From Nitrobacter vulgaris (GTDB lineage: Bacteria; Pseudomonadota; Alphaproteobacteria; Rhizobiales; Xanthobacteraceae), in the NCBI RefSeq assembly GCF_031453995.1, contig NZ_JAVDPZ010000001.1:62001-126000 (forward strand): a stretch of DNA of 64,000 nucleotides. Direction: 5' to 3'. Below, piece by piece: positions 17,222-26,071 of this stretch; position 1 is the first letter of the stretch; each line of letters starts with the position of its first letter. Under the pieces are notes generated by a model, which saw only the letters and a program-made list of their open reading frames with translations, ran no database searches and had not been told where the DNA came from. A program made the translations under genes and the position numbers.

Positions 17222-18667
17222 ATGCCAGCTATGATGTTTGAGGCCGCTGGGTATCAACTGCTTCCCGTATTGCCGGAAATTATTCTGGCGGTCGGCGCGA
17301 TGGTGTTGCTGTTGATAGGGGCATGGTGCGGCCAGCGTGCAGCCGGCCTCGTGACCGGTCTTGCGATCTGTTTTCTGATCGGGACCGGCGTGATTGAGTA
17401 TCTGTTGCCGCACGGCAGGCTGATGACGTTCGGCGGCAGCTTCATCGTCGATGAGTTCGCTCGGTTTCTGAAGATACTTGCCTTGCTCGGCTCTGCGGCG
17501 ACGCTCGTTCTGTCCCGGGAGTTTCTCGAGGACCAGTCCCGTCGGATGTTCGAGTTCGCAATTCTGGTGATGCTTTCGACGGTCGGCATGATGGTGCTGA
17601 TTTCGGCGGCCGACCTGATCATGCTGTATCTCGGGCTCGAATTGATGAGCCTTGCGCTCTACGTGGTAGCGGCGAGCAACCGTGACAACGTCAAGTCAAC
17701 CGAAGCGGGTTTGAAATACTTCGTCCTTGGCGCTCTGGCGTCCGGGATGTTGCTGTATGGCGCTTCGCTAATCTATGGCTTCACGGGAACGGTCAGCTTT
17801 GCTGGCATTGCAGCCGCTGCGAAGACCGGTAGCATCGGCGTTGTGTTCGGCCTTGTCTTTCTGCTGGCTGGCCTTTGCTTCAAGGTGTCGGTGGTGCCAT
17901 TCCATATGTGGACGCCCGATGTCTATGAAGGAGCGCCGACGCCGGTCACGGCATTCTTCGCCTCGGCGCCGAAGATCGCGGCGATGGCTGTGTTTACCCG
18001 CGTGGTGCTGACGGCATTCTCCGGGGTCGTCGCCGAGTGGCAGCAGATCGTGGTTTTCGTGGCGATCGCGTCCATGGCGCTGGGGTCGTTCGGCGCGATC
18101 GGACAACGCAACATCAAACGCCTGATGGCTTATTCGTCGATCGGCCACATGGGTTTTGCACTGGTCGGTCTTGCTGCCGGCACGGTCGAAGGCGCGCAGG
18201 GCGTCGTGCTGTATCTGGTCATCTATACCGTGATGACGTTCGGGGCCTTTACTGTCATTCTCGCGATGAGCCGTAACGGTCAGGCCCTGGAGCAGATCAG
18301 CGATTTCGCGGGGCTATCGCGAACCAATCCGCTGCTGGCTTTTTTCTTTGCGATGCTGCTGTTTTCGCTCGCCGGAATCCCGCCGTTGGCCGGTTTCTTT
18401 GCCAAATTCTATGTTTTCAGCGCGGCCATCAAGGCGGGACTGTTTGCCCTATCCGTGATCGGCGTCATCACCAGCGTCGTCGGTGCGTTCTACTATCTCA
18501 ACGTGATCAAGATGATGTATTTCGACGAGCAGGCCGAGGCGACAGACGCGGTGCACATCGAATTGCGTTCGGTGGTGGCGGCGACGGCGCTTTTTAACAT
18601 GCTGTTCTTCGTGTATCCGGGACCCTTGGTCAGCGCAGCCACGGCGGCTGCGAAATCATTGTTCTAA
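17222..18667 (+). CDS. nuoN: NADH-quinone oxidoreductase subunit N
   Basis: Antiporter-like proton-pumping subunit closest to NuoK, 481 residues. The signatures are YLGLELMSLALYVVAAS and PFHMWTPDVYEGAPTPVTAFF with the lysine-containing GLKYFVLGALASGMLLYG. The ATG at 17222 (MPAMMFEAAGYQ) is taken; the ATG at 17231 is an equally good candidate, and neither has a strong ribosome site. The stop TAATG overlaps the birA start by one base, extending the operon beyond complex I. Confidence 0.95.
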   Translation: MPAMMFEAAGYQLLPVLPEIILAVGAMVLLLIGAWCGQRAAGLVTGLAICFLIGTGVIEYLLPHGRLMTFGGSFIVDEFARFLKILALLGSAATLVLSREFLEDQSRRMFEFAILVMLSTVGMMVLISAADLIMLYLGLELMSLALYVVAASNRDNVKSTEAGLKYFVLGALASGMLLYGASLIYGFTGTVSFAGIAAAAKTGSIGVVFGLVFLLAGLCFKVSVVPFHMWTPDVYEGAPTPVTAFFASAPKIAAMAVFTRVVLTAFSGVVAEWQQIVVFVAIASMALGSFGAIGQRNIKRLMAYSSIGHMGFALVGLAAGTVEGAQGVVLYLVIYTVMTFGAFTVILAMSRNGQALEQISDFAGLSRTNPLLAFFFAMLLFSLAGIPPLAGFFAKFYVFSAAIKAGLFALSVIGVITSVVGAFYYLNVIKMMYFDEQAEATDAVHIELRSVVAATALFNMLFFVYPGPLVSAATAAAKSLF

Positions 18668-19479
18668 TGGCATTCTCGCTCGGTCCACGAGCTGCATCGG
18701 CTGGTTACCGACTCGCGGTTTTTGACCGCATCGGCTCGACTAACACCGAAGCGCTGGTGCGTGCGCGAACGGGCGAGACCGGTCCGATCTGGCTGGTAAC
18801 GGCGGAGCAAACCGCGGGACGCGGTCGCCGGCAGCGTAGCTGGATCTCCCCTCAGGGCAATCTGGCCAGCAGCGTACTGGAGGTTATCGATACCTCGCCT
18901 GCCGTAGCGGCGACCCTAAGTTTTGCGGCAGGGTTGGCGCTCGAGGCTGCGCTTCAAGCAGTCAGCCTTGAAGCGCGCATGAGATCTCCAGTTTCGGAGA
19001 AGGTGACATTTCATTTGAAATGGCCGAATGACGTGTTGGCAGGTGGGAGGAAACTCGCGGGAATCCTGCTGGAGGCCGAGATGGTCGCACATGACCGTCT
19101 GGCCGTTGTTGTCGGCATAGGCACCAACGTGGTTGCTGCGCCTGAGGGAATGCCGTATCCGGCGGTTGCGCTGAGGGACCTCGGCATCGACATCGGCGCG
19201 GAGGATTTATTTCGCGCGCTGAGCGAGGCTTGGGCTGAATTTCGTGCGATCTGGGACATGGGTCGTGGCTTTGGCGAGATCAGGCGCCTGTGGCTCGATC
19301 GGGCGGCCGGCGTCGGCCAACAGGTCTCGGTCCAGTCCGGCCCGTCAACGGTATCCGGCCTGTTTGATACCATCGACAAAAACGGTTGTTTGATCGTTGC
19401 GACCTCCGACGGTACGCGAGTTGCCGTCTCCGCCGGTGATGTGCATTTCGGCACGGCAGCCTCGATCGGAGCAACATGA
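18667..19479 (+). CDS. birA: Biotin--[acetyl-CoA-carboxylase] ligase
   Basis: Attaches biotin to carboxylase carrier proteins through biotinyl-AMP. The 270 residues show the ligase core: GSTNTEALVRA, TAEQTAGRGRRQRSWISPQGNLASS (GRGRxxR biotinyl-AMP loop), LKWPNDVLAGGRKLAGILLE, and the C-terminal cap domain. There is no N-terminal helix-turn-helix, so it is a monofunctional ligase and not a repressor. It overlaps nuoN by one base and RNase J by four, so all three are on one transcript, an order I recall as conserved in this family. Confidence 0.95.
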   Translation: MAFSLGPRAASAGYRLAVFDRIGSTNTEALVRARTGETGPIWLVTAEQTAGRGRRQRSWISPQGNLASSVLEVIDTSPAVAATLSFAAGLALEAALQAVSLEARMRSPVSEKVTFHLKWPNDVLAGGRKLAGILLEAEMVAHDRLAVVVGIGTNVVAAPEGMPYPAVALRDLGIDIGAEDLFRALSEAWAEFRAIWDMGRGFGEIRRLWLDRAAGVGQQVSVQSGPSTVSGLFDTIDKNGCLIVATSDGTRVAVSAGDVHFGTAASIGAT

Positions 19480-21149
19480 TAGCGCGGCCTGATGAGTTGC
19501 TGTTCGCCCCGCTCGGCGGCGTGGGTGAGATCGGCATGAACCTGTCGATCTACGGGCTCGGTAATCGTCATCAGCGCAGCTGGCTAGCGGTCGATCTCGG
19601 TGTATCCTTCGGCGACGAGGAACATTTGCCGGGCATAGATCTCATCATGCCGGACATCCGGTTTCTCGAACAGGAACGAAAGAACCTCGTCGGTCTGGTG
19701 CTGACGCACGCCCATGAGGATCACTTCGGCGCAATCATCGATTTGTGGCCGCGTCTGAGATGCCCGATCTACGCGACCAAATTCAGCGCGGCTTTATTCG
19801 AGGCCAAATGCGCCGCTGAACGCAATTCGCCCGACATCCCTGTGACTATCGTACCTTCGGGAGGGCGTATCGGGATCGGTCCCTTTGGCGTGGAATTCAT
19901 TCCGGTGGCGCACTCGATTCCGGAATCCCATGCCCTTGCGATCCATACGGAAGCTGGAATTGTTGTGCATACCGGCGATTGGAAGATCGATCCGACGCCC
20001 ATCATCGGCCCGCCGACCGACGAACGGCGCTTTCGCGAACTAGGCGACGAGGGCGTGCTGGCGCTGATCGGCGATTCGACCAACGCGGTGCGGGATGGGC
20101 GTTCGCCGTCTGAAATCGAAGTCGCCAAAACCATCGCGGAATTGGTGAAGGCCGCCAAGGGCCGAGTTGCGGTGACAACGTTTGCGTCCAACGTCGGACG
20201 GCTGCGCGCGGTGGCCGATGCCGCGCGTGAGGCAGGACGCGAGGTCGTGGTGGTCGGCCGTGCAATGGCGCGCGTGGTGCAAGTCGCGCGCGAGACCGGG
20301 CATATGGACGGGGTACAGGATTTCCGTAGCGCCGAAGTCTATGGCCACCTTCCAGCGGACAAAGTATTGGCGTTGTGCACGGGCAGTCAGGGCGAACCCA
20401 GGGCGGCACTTGCCCGCATCGCCCGGGACGATCATCCGGAGGTGACGCTGAACGGTGGCGACACCGTGATCTTTTCCTCACGCACCATTCCCGGCAATGA
20501 GAAAGCCGTCGGCGCTATCATCAACGGTCTTGTGGCGCAGGGCATCAAGGTCATTACCGATCGCACCCGACTTGTTCATGTGTCCGGCCATCCACGCTGC
20601 GACGAGCTGCGGGACATGATTTCCTGGGTTCGTCCACGTCTGCTGATCCCGGTGCACGGCGAGGCTTTGCATCTCTCCGAACATGCGCAGTTGGCGCGTG
20701 CTTCAGGCGTGCCGAAAGTTCTGATCTGCAAGAATGGCGATCTGGTCCGGCTTGGGCCAGGAGACCCAGGCATCATCGATGAATTGCCGTCAGGGCGGCT
20801 TTACAAGGATGGCTCCATCCTGGAGGATTCAAAGTCGCGCGCGGTCGTCGAGCGGCGGCGCATGGCATTTGCCGGCTGCGTGTTCGTGGCAATTGCTGTC
20901 ACGGACAAAGGTGAACTGGTTGAGGATCCCGAAGTTGATCTCGTTGGCATACCGGAGAAGAATATGGCCGGCGAGATACTCGACGACATCGTTTTCGACA
21001 CGGTAGTCTCGACGGTGAAAGAGTTGCCGCGGACGCGGCGGCGCGATCCGGATGCGATGGCCGAGTCAGTGCGCCGCGCGGTGCGGGCAGCAGTCGCGGA
21101 AGAGTGGGGCAAGAAGCCGCTCTGCTATATTCACGTTCTGGTGATTTAG
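19476..21149 (+). CDS. rnj: Ribonuclease J
   Basis: Zinc-dependent RNase of the metallo-beta-lactamase/beta-CASP group with endonuclease and 5' exonuclease activity, used in rRNA maturation and mRNA decay in alphaproteobacteria. The 557 residues carry the metal motif THAHEDHFGA (H78, H80, D82, H83), the further ligands in VAHSIPES and HTGDWKIDPTP, the beta-CASP segments ALIGDSTNA and LCTGSQGEPRAAL, and HVSGHPRCDEL. Last gene coupled to the nuo operon (ATGA overlap with birA). A repeat begins exactly at its stop codon. Confidence 0.95.
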   Translation: MIARPDELLFAPLGGVGEIGMNLSIYGLGNRHQRSWLAVDLGVSFGDEEHLPGIDLIMPDIRFLEQERKNLVGLVLTHAHEDHFGAIIDLWPRLRCPIYATKFSAALFEAKCAAERNSPDIPVTIVPSGGRIGIGPFGVEFIPVAHSIPESHALAIHTEAGIVVHTGDWKIDPTPIIGPPTDERRFRELGDEGVLALIGDSTNAVRDGRSPSEIEVAKTIAELVKAAKGRVAVTTFASNVGRLRAVADAAREAGREVVVVGRAMARVVQVARETGHMDGVQDFRSAEVYGHLPADKVLALCTGSQGEPRAALARIARDDHPEVTLNGGDTVIFSSRTIPGNEKAVGAIINGLVAQGIKVITDRTRLVHVSGHPRCDELRDMISWVRPRLLIPVHGEALHLSEHAQLARASGVPKVLICKNGDLVRLGPGDPGIIDELPSGRLYKDGSILEDSKSRAVVERRRMAFAGCVFVAIAVTDKGELVEDPEVDLVGIPEKNMAGEILDDIVFDTVVSTVKELPRTRRRDPDAMAESVRRAVRAAVAEEWGKKPLCYIHVLVI

Positions 21150-21251
21150 AGCCTTTCCGCTTCTGATGGAATCAGAAGCGTGGCTCCATGATTTTGATCT
21201 GACGCGTTTTCTTCACGCGAACCGGTATCCACTTCGCTCGAAAACGCTATA
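21147..21251 (+). repeat. Dispersed intergenic repeat, full copy (family A, forward)
   Basis: Starts at the RNase J stop. The left half is a hairpin with a perfect 10-bp stem, CGCTTCTGAT-GGA-ATCAGAAGCG (21158-21180); the right half has GCGTTTTC (21204-21211) and GAAAACGC (21240-21247) as inverted arms around CACGCGAACCGGTATCCAC. Copies or halves recur at 32455, 41164, 51919 and 59126. The hairpin could end the nuo transcript, though a T-run is lacking. Confidence 0.85.
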
Positions 21252-21355
21252 GTACAGTGGATTAACGTCTCCCCTTGACGGTGTTTCCCGGACATGGAGG
21301 TGGATGTGATGCAGGTGCGACGAAACTAAATCCAACCATTGCATTGCGGGATGAC

Positions 21356-21760
21356 ATGCTGGGTAGGCTCAATCATGTGGCTATCGCCGTCAGAGATGCT
21401 GAAAAGGCGGCAAAGATTTACGGCGTCGCCTTCGGCGCGGAAATTTCTGCCGCGCTGCCGTTGCCCGAGCATGGGGTGATCACAGTGTTCGCGGTTCTGC
21501 CAAATACGAAGATCGAGTTCATTCAGCCGCTCGGCGAGACGTCTCCGATTGCGAAGTTTGTCGAGCGTAATGCGGATGGCGGTATTCACCATGTCTGCTA
21601 TGAGGTTCCTGACATCGTCGCGACTCGTGATATTCTCATAGCAGAGGGCGCGCGCGTTCTCGGCGACGGCGAGCCCAAGATTGGTGCGCATGGCAAGCCG
21701 GTGCTTTTCTTCCATCCGAAAGACTTTTCCGGCGCGCTTGTCGAGATCGAGCAATCCTGA
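21356..21760 (+). CDS. mce: Methylmalonyl-CoA epimerase
   Basis: Interconverts (2R)- and (2S)-methylmalonyl-CoA, needed for propionyl-CoA breakdown. The 134-residue protein has the glyoxalase/VOC fold: LNHVAIAVRDAEKAAKIYG at the start, GGIHHVCYEVPDI in the middle and PVLFFHPKDFSGALVEIEQ at the end, with metal ligands H8 and the central His and terminal Glu. I chose the ATG at 21356; a longer in-frame extension runs through sequence with no similarity. Its stop overlaps the DUF1467 start by one base. Confidence 0.92.
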   Translation: MLGRLNHVAIAVRDAEKAAKIYGVAFGAEISAALPLPEHGVITVFAVLPNTKIEFIQPLGETSPIAKFVERNADGGIHHVCYEVPDIVATRDILIAEGARVLGDGEPKIGAHGKPVLFFHPKDFSGALVEIEQS

Positions 21761-22035
21761 TGGTTTCCGCAATTTTCTCCGGTGTTGCGATCTATTTTGT
21801 CTTCTGGTGGATAACGCTGTTTCTGATGCTGCCGTTCGGCGTGCGAAGCCAGCATGAAGACGGCGAGCATGCTCCGGGCACCGATCCCGGAGCCCCTGTG
21901 CGGGCGTTGATGCTGCGCAAAGTGATTTGGACTACGATTATTTCACTGACGCTCTATGGTATCGCGGCCTGGTCGTATTATTCAGGCCTGCTGAATGTGG
22001 CGCGGTTGTCGCGACTGATGGGTTTTTCGGATTAG
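21760..22035 (+). CDS. DUF1467 family membrane protein
   Basis: A 91-residue protein with two membrane spans (about 5-25 and 56-76) and the DUF1467 pattern FWWITLFLMLPFGVRSQHE in the first half. Function unknown. In alphaproteobacteria DUF1467 genes commonly follow mce, as here, with a one-base overlap, so they are probably co-expressed. The loop between spans is acidic (DGEHAPGTDPGAP). Confidence 0.88.
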   Translation: MVSAIFSGVAIYFVFWWITLFLMLPFGVRSQHEDGEHAPGTDPGAPVRALMLRKVIWTTIISLTLYGIAAWSYYSGLLNVARLSRLMGFSD

Positions 22036-22115
22036 CTTTCGCGAAGCACTGCGCGCGCTGTCCCGGCGCCGCGTCGGATACTGGTGCATTCAAGAGAAAG
22101 GCCGGGCCAGCGTTA

Positions 22116-22151
22116 GAATACAAAACCGCTGAGCGTTGTGGTCTTGTATTC
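22116..22151 (+). promoter_or_regulatory. 36-base palindrome upstream of the copper operon
   Basis: GAATACAA (22116-22123) and TTGTATTC (22144-22151) are perfect inverted arms; the inner bases extend the pairing (ACCGC with GTGGT, one A-C mismatch) to a 14-pair stem around an 8-base loop. It lies 90 bases before the pcuA start and is not followed by a T-run, so it looks more like an operator or messenger-leader structure than a terminator. No regulator gene is nearby. Confidence 0.5.
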
Positions 22152-22241
22152 GCTCGTACACCCCTCCGCCGACCTGTAGGATATCGGCTCGACACTCGAC
22201 TCCGGCCATGGTAGCTCTCAACGCGAACGGCTGAGGGGATC

Positions 22242-22613
22242 ATGCGACGGCGGCTGGGAAGGCTTCTTCCGATCGTCATGTTTGCGATGCTGGTGCAGAT
22301 TTTCGCACCAATCGCCGCCTGTCGGGCATTGAGCAACACGACGGGTGATCCGACTGCGGGCGCCATCTGTTCCCACGCCACTGACGGCAGCATTTCGCAA
22401 GACGGTCAGGCGGACCATCAAAAGGCAAGCGGCGCGTGCTGTACATTATGCTGTGTCGGTAGTAGCGCGACCCCGACTGCTGACCCGCAAGCCTCCATTG
22501 TCGAGGTCGAACGGAATGCCAATGCGGTCCGCTGGCGCGATCTGACCTTCGTCCTGCCGCCATCGGCGGTCGGCTCCAACGCGCAAGCGCGTGGCCCTCC
22601 CGTTATTTCCTGA
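22242..22613 (+). CDS. pcuA: DUF2946-type cysteine-rich exported protein, PcuA-like
   Basis: First gene of the copper operon. The 123-residue protein has an N-terminal basic region and hydrophobic segment (MRRRLGRLLPIVMFAMLVQIF is split by the signal region, cleavage near AACRA), then conserved cysteines and histidines: AICSH and GACCTLCC. This pattern fits the DUF2946 group that accompanies TonB-dependent copper receptors. In Bradyrhizobium japonicum the operon pcuABCDE begins with a periplasmic protein of unknown role; the order here is the same, so I use that name. A metal-binding function is inferred from the Cys/His pattern and context. Confidence 0.65.
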   Translation: MRRRLGRLLPIVMFAMLVQIFAPIAACRALSNTTGDPTAGAICSHATDGSISQDGQADHQKASGACCTLCCVGSSATPTADPQASIVEVERNANAVRWRDLTFVLPPSAVGSNAQARGPPVIS

Positions 22614-22703
22614 TCGGTGAGTTTTGAACGATTGCTGCGATCTTGCAGCGATCCGAATCCGTTCGAACGCTCCGGGCGCATGTCCGGTATCAGGTAAATT
22701 ATC

Positions 22704-24902
22704 ATGTTCAATTGCCTTGCCTCCGTCGGAGGCAGCGGGCTTCGCCGTGTGCTCGCGACGTCCGTTGCGATCATGTTGCCTTCCGCGGCTTTCGCGCAAT
22801 CCGGAGTAACGCTGCCGGCGGTAACAGTCATGGCGGCCCAGCCCGACAAACCTCAGTTAAAGCCCGCCATGCGAAGCACGCCGCGGTCAAATCAGGCCGT
22901 TCGTCATGCACAGGCTCCTTCGCAGGCCGCTGCTCCGGCCGCCGTCCCCGGATCGTTGACGGTCCTCACCGCGCAGCAGGCGCTGCGGGAAATCCAACAG
23001 ACGCCCGGCGGCGTCGCGCTAGTGATAGCCGATGCCTACAAGAACTCGACTGTCGCCAACACCATCAAGGACGTGCTGGAATACGTGCCCGGCGTGTTCG
23101 TCCAGCCGAAATGGGGCGACGACACCCGGCTGTCGATCCGAGGTTCGGGCTTGTCGCGTAACTTCCATCTACGTGGCGTGCAGCTCTATATGGACGGAAT
23201 CCCGATCAACACGTCCGACGGCTATGGCGATTTCCAGGAAATCGATCCGACTGCCTATAAGTATGTCGAAGTCTTCAAGGGGGGCAATGCGCTGCGCTTC
23301 GGCGCTAACTCCCTCGGCGGCGCCATCAATTTTGTGACGCCGTCCGGCCGCGACCCGTTCATCAACGGCGTCAGCGTCGATGCCGGCGCTTTCGGCTTCC
23401 GGCGGTTGCAGGCCAAGGCCGGAGGTAACAACGGTCCGTGGGATGGCTTTATCACCGCCGCAACGCAGAGCAGCGATGGCTTTCGCGATCACAGCTTCGG
23501 CCAGGCGACGCGCCTCAGCGGCAACGTCGGCTATCAATTCTCGCCGGATTTCGAGACGCGGTTTTATCTCAACGCCAACAGTGTGCGGCAACGCATCCCC
23601 GGCAGCGTCAGCAAGTTTTCGGCGCTGACGTCACCTGAGACCGCCGCTGTCAACAACCTTACAGGCGACTGGCAGCGAAATATCGATTCCGTGCGTATAG
23701 GTAACAAGACCACCATGCGGTTCGATAATACGACGGTGGAGTTCGGTGCGTTCGGGATCGATCGCCATCTGATGCACCCGATCTTCCAATGGCTTGATTA
23801 TCACTATCAGGACTATGGCGCGTTCGTGCGAGCGGTCGATGACCGCATGATCAATGGCTTCCGCAACCGGCTGGTGGCGGGCGTCAACGTGATCAATGGC
23901 AGGATCGACAATCAACAGTTCGCCAATCTCGCCGGCCAGAAGGGTGAGCTGCTGTGGTCGTCGATCGATCGCTCGAAGAACACTTCGGTCTATGCCGAGG
24001 ATTCGTTCTATTTCCTGCCGAACGTCGCCGCGGTCGCGGGCACGCAGTTTCTTTACGCGACGCGCGACAGGCAAGACCGCCTCCTGAGCGACGGCGATCA
24101 ATCGGGCCGGACGGAGTTCAGCCTGTGGAGCCCGAAAGGCGGGTTATTGTGGCAGATCGATCCGACCTGGCAGGCTTTTGCCAACATTTCGCGCAGCGCG
24201 GAGGTGCCGAGCTACGGCGAGAGTGCGATCGGTCCTGGGATTCCGACCATTCCTTTTACCAGCATTCGGCCGCAGCGCGCGACGACGTACGAGATCGGCA
24301 CGCGCGCGGGGCGGCCTGACGCCACTTGGGAGCTGACGTACTACCGGGCGCAGATCGACAACGAACTGCTTTGTCTATTCAGCGCGTTCGGTAACTGCAA
24401 CGTCACCAACGCTGATCGCACGATGCATCAGGGCATCGAGGCCGGCGCAGGCGCTGCGATCTTCCGCAATCTTTTCGTGCGCGGCGATCAGCCGGACCGG
24501 CTCTGGCTCAACATTGCCTATACCTTCAGCGATTTCCGTTTCAGCAATGATCCGGTGTTCGGCAATAATCTGCTGCCTGGAGCGCCGCGCCACTTCGTCC
24601 GAGGCGAGCTGCTCTACAAGCATCCGAACGGGTACTACATTGGTCCGAATATCGAATGGGTGCCGCAAGGCTATTATGTGGACAGCGCGAACACGCTGAG
24701 CACGGACGGCTATGCGATCTATGGACTGAAAACCGGTTTTGACGACGGCGGCAGATATTCCGGCTACGTCGAGGCCCGCAACATCGGCAACAAGGCCTAC
24801 ATCGCTTCCAGTTCGATCATCGATCGGGCCAACGCGAACTCACCATTGTTTGAACCTGGATTTGGGCGTGCGGTCTATGCTGGGTTCAAGGTGCGATGGT
24901 GA
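22704..24902 (+). CDS. pcuB: TonB-dependent outer-membrane receptor, PcuB-like (copper)
   Basis: Outer-membrane gated channel of 732 residues. A signal peptide ends near AAFAQSG (about residue 32); LPAVTVMA follows as a poor TonB box. The plug domain covers about 90-215 (IKDVLEYVPGVFVQPKWGD, LSIRGSGLSRNFHLRGVQLYMDG, RFGANSLGGAINFVTPSG), then a 22-strand barrel ending in FKVRW with a terminal aromatic residue. The substrate is inferred from its place between pcuA and pcuC; receptors of siderophore type cannot be excluded by sequence alone. Its ribosome site is weak (AGGTAAA). Confidence 0.85.
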   Translation: MFNCLASVGGSGLRRVLATSVAIMLPSAAFAQSGVTLPAVTVMAAQPDKPQLKPAMRSTPRSNQAVRHAQAPSQAAAPAAVPGSLTVLTAQQALREIQQTPGGVALVIADAYKNSTVANTIKDVLEYVPGVFVQPKWGDDTRLSIRGSGLSRNFHLRGVQLYMDGIPINTSDGYGDFQEIDPTAYKYVEVFKGGNALRFGANSLGGAINFVTPSGRDPFINGVSVDAGAFGFRRLQAKAGGNNGPWDGFITAATQSSDGFRDHSFGQATRLSGNVGYQFSPDFETRFYLNANSVRQRIPGSVSKFSALTSPETAAVNNLTGDWQRNIDSVRIGNKTTMRFDNTTVEFGAFGIDRHLMHPIFQWLDYHYQDYGAFVRAVDDRMINGFRNRLVAGVNVINGRIDNQQFANLAGQKGELLWSSIDRSKNTSVYAEDSFYFLPNVAAVAGTQFLYATRDRQDRLLSDGDQSGRTEFSLWSPKGGLLWQIDPTWQAFANISRSAEVPSYGESAIGPGIPTIPFTSIRPQRATTYEIGTRAGRPDATWELTYYRAQIDNELLCLFSAFGNCNVTNADRTMHQGIEAGAGAAIFRNLFVRGDQPDRLWLNIAYTFSDFRFSNDPVFGNNLLPGAPRHFVRGELLYKHPNGYYIGPNIEWVPQGYYVDSANTLSTDGYAIYGLKTGFDDGGRYSGYVEARNIGNKAYIASSSIIDRANANSPLFEPGFGRAVYAGFKVRW

Positions 24903-24986
24903 ACGCCTGTACGCGCGCATCGGCATTTTTCGACCAGTGCTTATGATCGAACGGTCCTCTTGTGACAGAACCAAAAGGAGAATGTG

Positions 24987-25529
24987 ATGAAATCATGTTT
25001 GGCGCTTCGCGGTATCATCGGCGCCGTGGCGGTCGCTGCGCTTGGCCTGGTGACGCCGGTCCACGCTGAATCCGCCAGCGTCGGCGATCTGGTGATTTTT
25101 CAGCCCTGGACTCGTGCCACGGCGGGCGGCGCCAAGGTCGGTACCGGATATCTCACCATCGAGAACAAAGGTGCGGTTGCTGATAGACTTGTCGGCGGTT
25201 CGACCGATGCAGCCGGCAAGCTCGAAATTCATCAAATGAGCATGAGCAACGGCGTGATGAAAATGCATCAGGTCGAGGGTGGCCTCGCCGTCGAGCCGGG
25301 CAAGACGGTCAAGCTGGAGCCGGGCGGCTATCACCTGATGTTGGTCGATCTCAAGCATCCCTTCAAAAAGGGTGAAAAGGTGCCGGTGACGCTCGAATTC
25401 GAAAAGGCCGGCAACGTCGCGGTCACGCTCGATGTGGAAGGCATCGGTGCGCGAGCGCCGGGCGTGCCGGCCGGTGGAGCGATGATGAAAAAGATGCCGG
25501 ATCATTCACAGGATGGAGGCGAGAAGTGA
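24987..25529 (+). CDS. pcuC: Periplasmic copper chaperone PCu(A)C
   Basis: Periplasmic chaperone that loads Cu(I) into the CuA site of cytochrome oxidase. The 180 residues have a signal peptide ending VHAES (about 28), then the cupredoxin-like domain with the copper motif of His and Met residues: H82, M93, H116 and M118 (within LEIHQMSMSNGVMKMHQ and GYHLML). An AGGAG site six bases before the ATG at 24987 decides the start over the GTG at 24984. The C-terminal tail adds more Met and His (GAMMKKMPDHS). It overlaps pcuD by four bases. Confidence 0.92.
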   Translation: MKSCLALRGIIGAVAVAALGLVTPVHAESASVGDLVIFQPWTRATAGGAKVGTGYLTIENKGAVADRLVGGSTDAAGKLEIHQMSMSNGVMKMHQVEGGLAVEPGKTVKLEPGGYHLMLVDLKHPFKKGEKVPVTLEFEKAGNVAVTLDVEGIGARAPGVPAGGAMMKKMPDHSQDGGEK

Positions 25530-26059
25530 CGCGCGCGTTAGGATCGTGGATAGGTTCGGCCGTTGCGGTGGCTGCCGCAATCATCTCGTGTAACGCAGCG
25601 CTGGCGCATGTCACGGTCCAGCCGGCGGATGCACCCGCGGACAGCTATGCACATCTCACCTTTACCGTGCCGCACGGCTGCAACGGCAGCGCGACCACGG
25701 CGCTGCGGATCAAGCTGCCGGAAGGCATTCTGTCGGCGAAGCCGCAGATGAAGACGGGCTGGAATGTCGAAATCAAGAGCAAAAAGCTCGAAACGCCGGT
25801 GCAAGGACCACACGGAAATACCATCACAGATGTCGTGGATGAGGTCGCCTGGCGTGGGGGTCCGTTGCCGGACAGCCTCTATGATATGTTCGGTCTGGTC
25901 GTCCGACTCCCGGACCAGGCGGGGCAGAACCTTTATTTTTCCGCCGTGCAGGAGTGCGAACAGGGGGTCGAGCGCTGGATCGAAATCCCACAGGCCGGAC
26001 AGGTCCTCGACGGACTGCACAAGCCTGCGCCGGTGGTTCGACTGAAAGCCAAACGCTGA
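25526..26059 (+). CDS. pcuD: YcnI-like copper-binding protein (DUF1775)
   Basis: Exported 177-residue protein of the DUF1775/YcnI family. Cleavage after ALA would leave His28 (HVTVQP) as the first residue of the mature protein, the position used by YcnI to bind Cu(II); a conserved Trp (KTGWNVEI) follows. It starts with GTG at 25526 with a GGAGG site six bases upstream and overlaps the pcuC stop. No C-terminal membrane anchor is visible, unlike Bacillus YcnI, so it is probably free in the periplasm. Confidence 0.9.
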   Translation: MTRALGSWIGSAVAVAAAIISCNAALAHVTVQPADAPADSYAHLTFTVPHGCNGSATTALRIKLPEGILSAKPQMKTGWNVEIKSKKLETPVQGPHGNTITDVVDEVAWRGGPLPDSLYDMFGLVVRLPDQAGQNLYFSAVQECEQGVERWIEIPQAGQVLDGLHKPAPVVRLKAKR

Positions 26060-26071
26060 GAATCGTCGTCG

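Noticed and set aside
21158..21180. Perfect hairpin after RNase J as a classical Rho-independent terminator
   Set aside because: No T-run follows, and the sequence is part of a dispersed repeat. It may still end transcripts, but it was annotated as a repeat.
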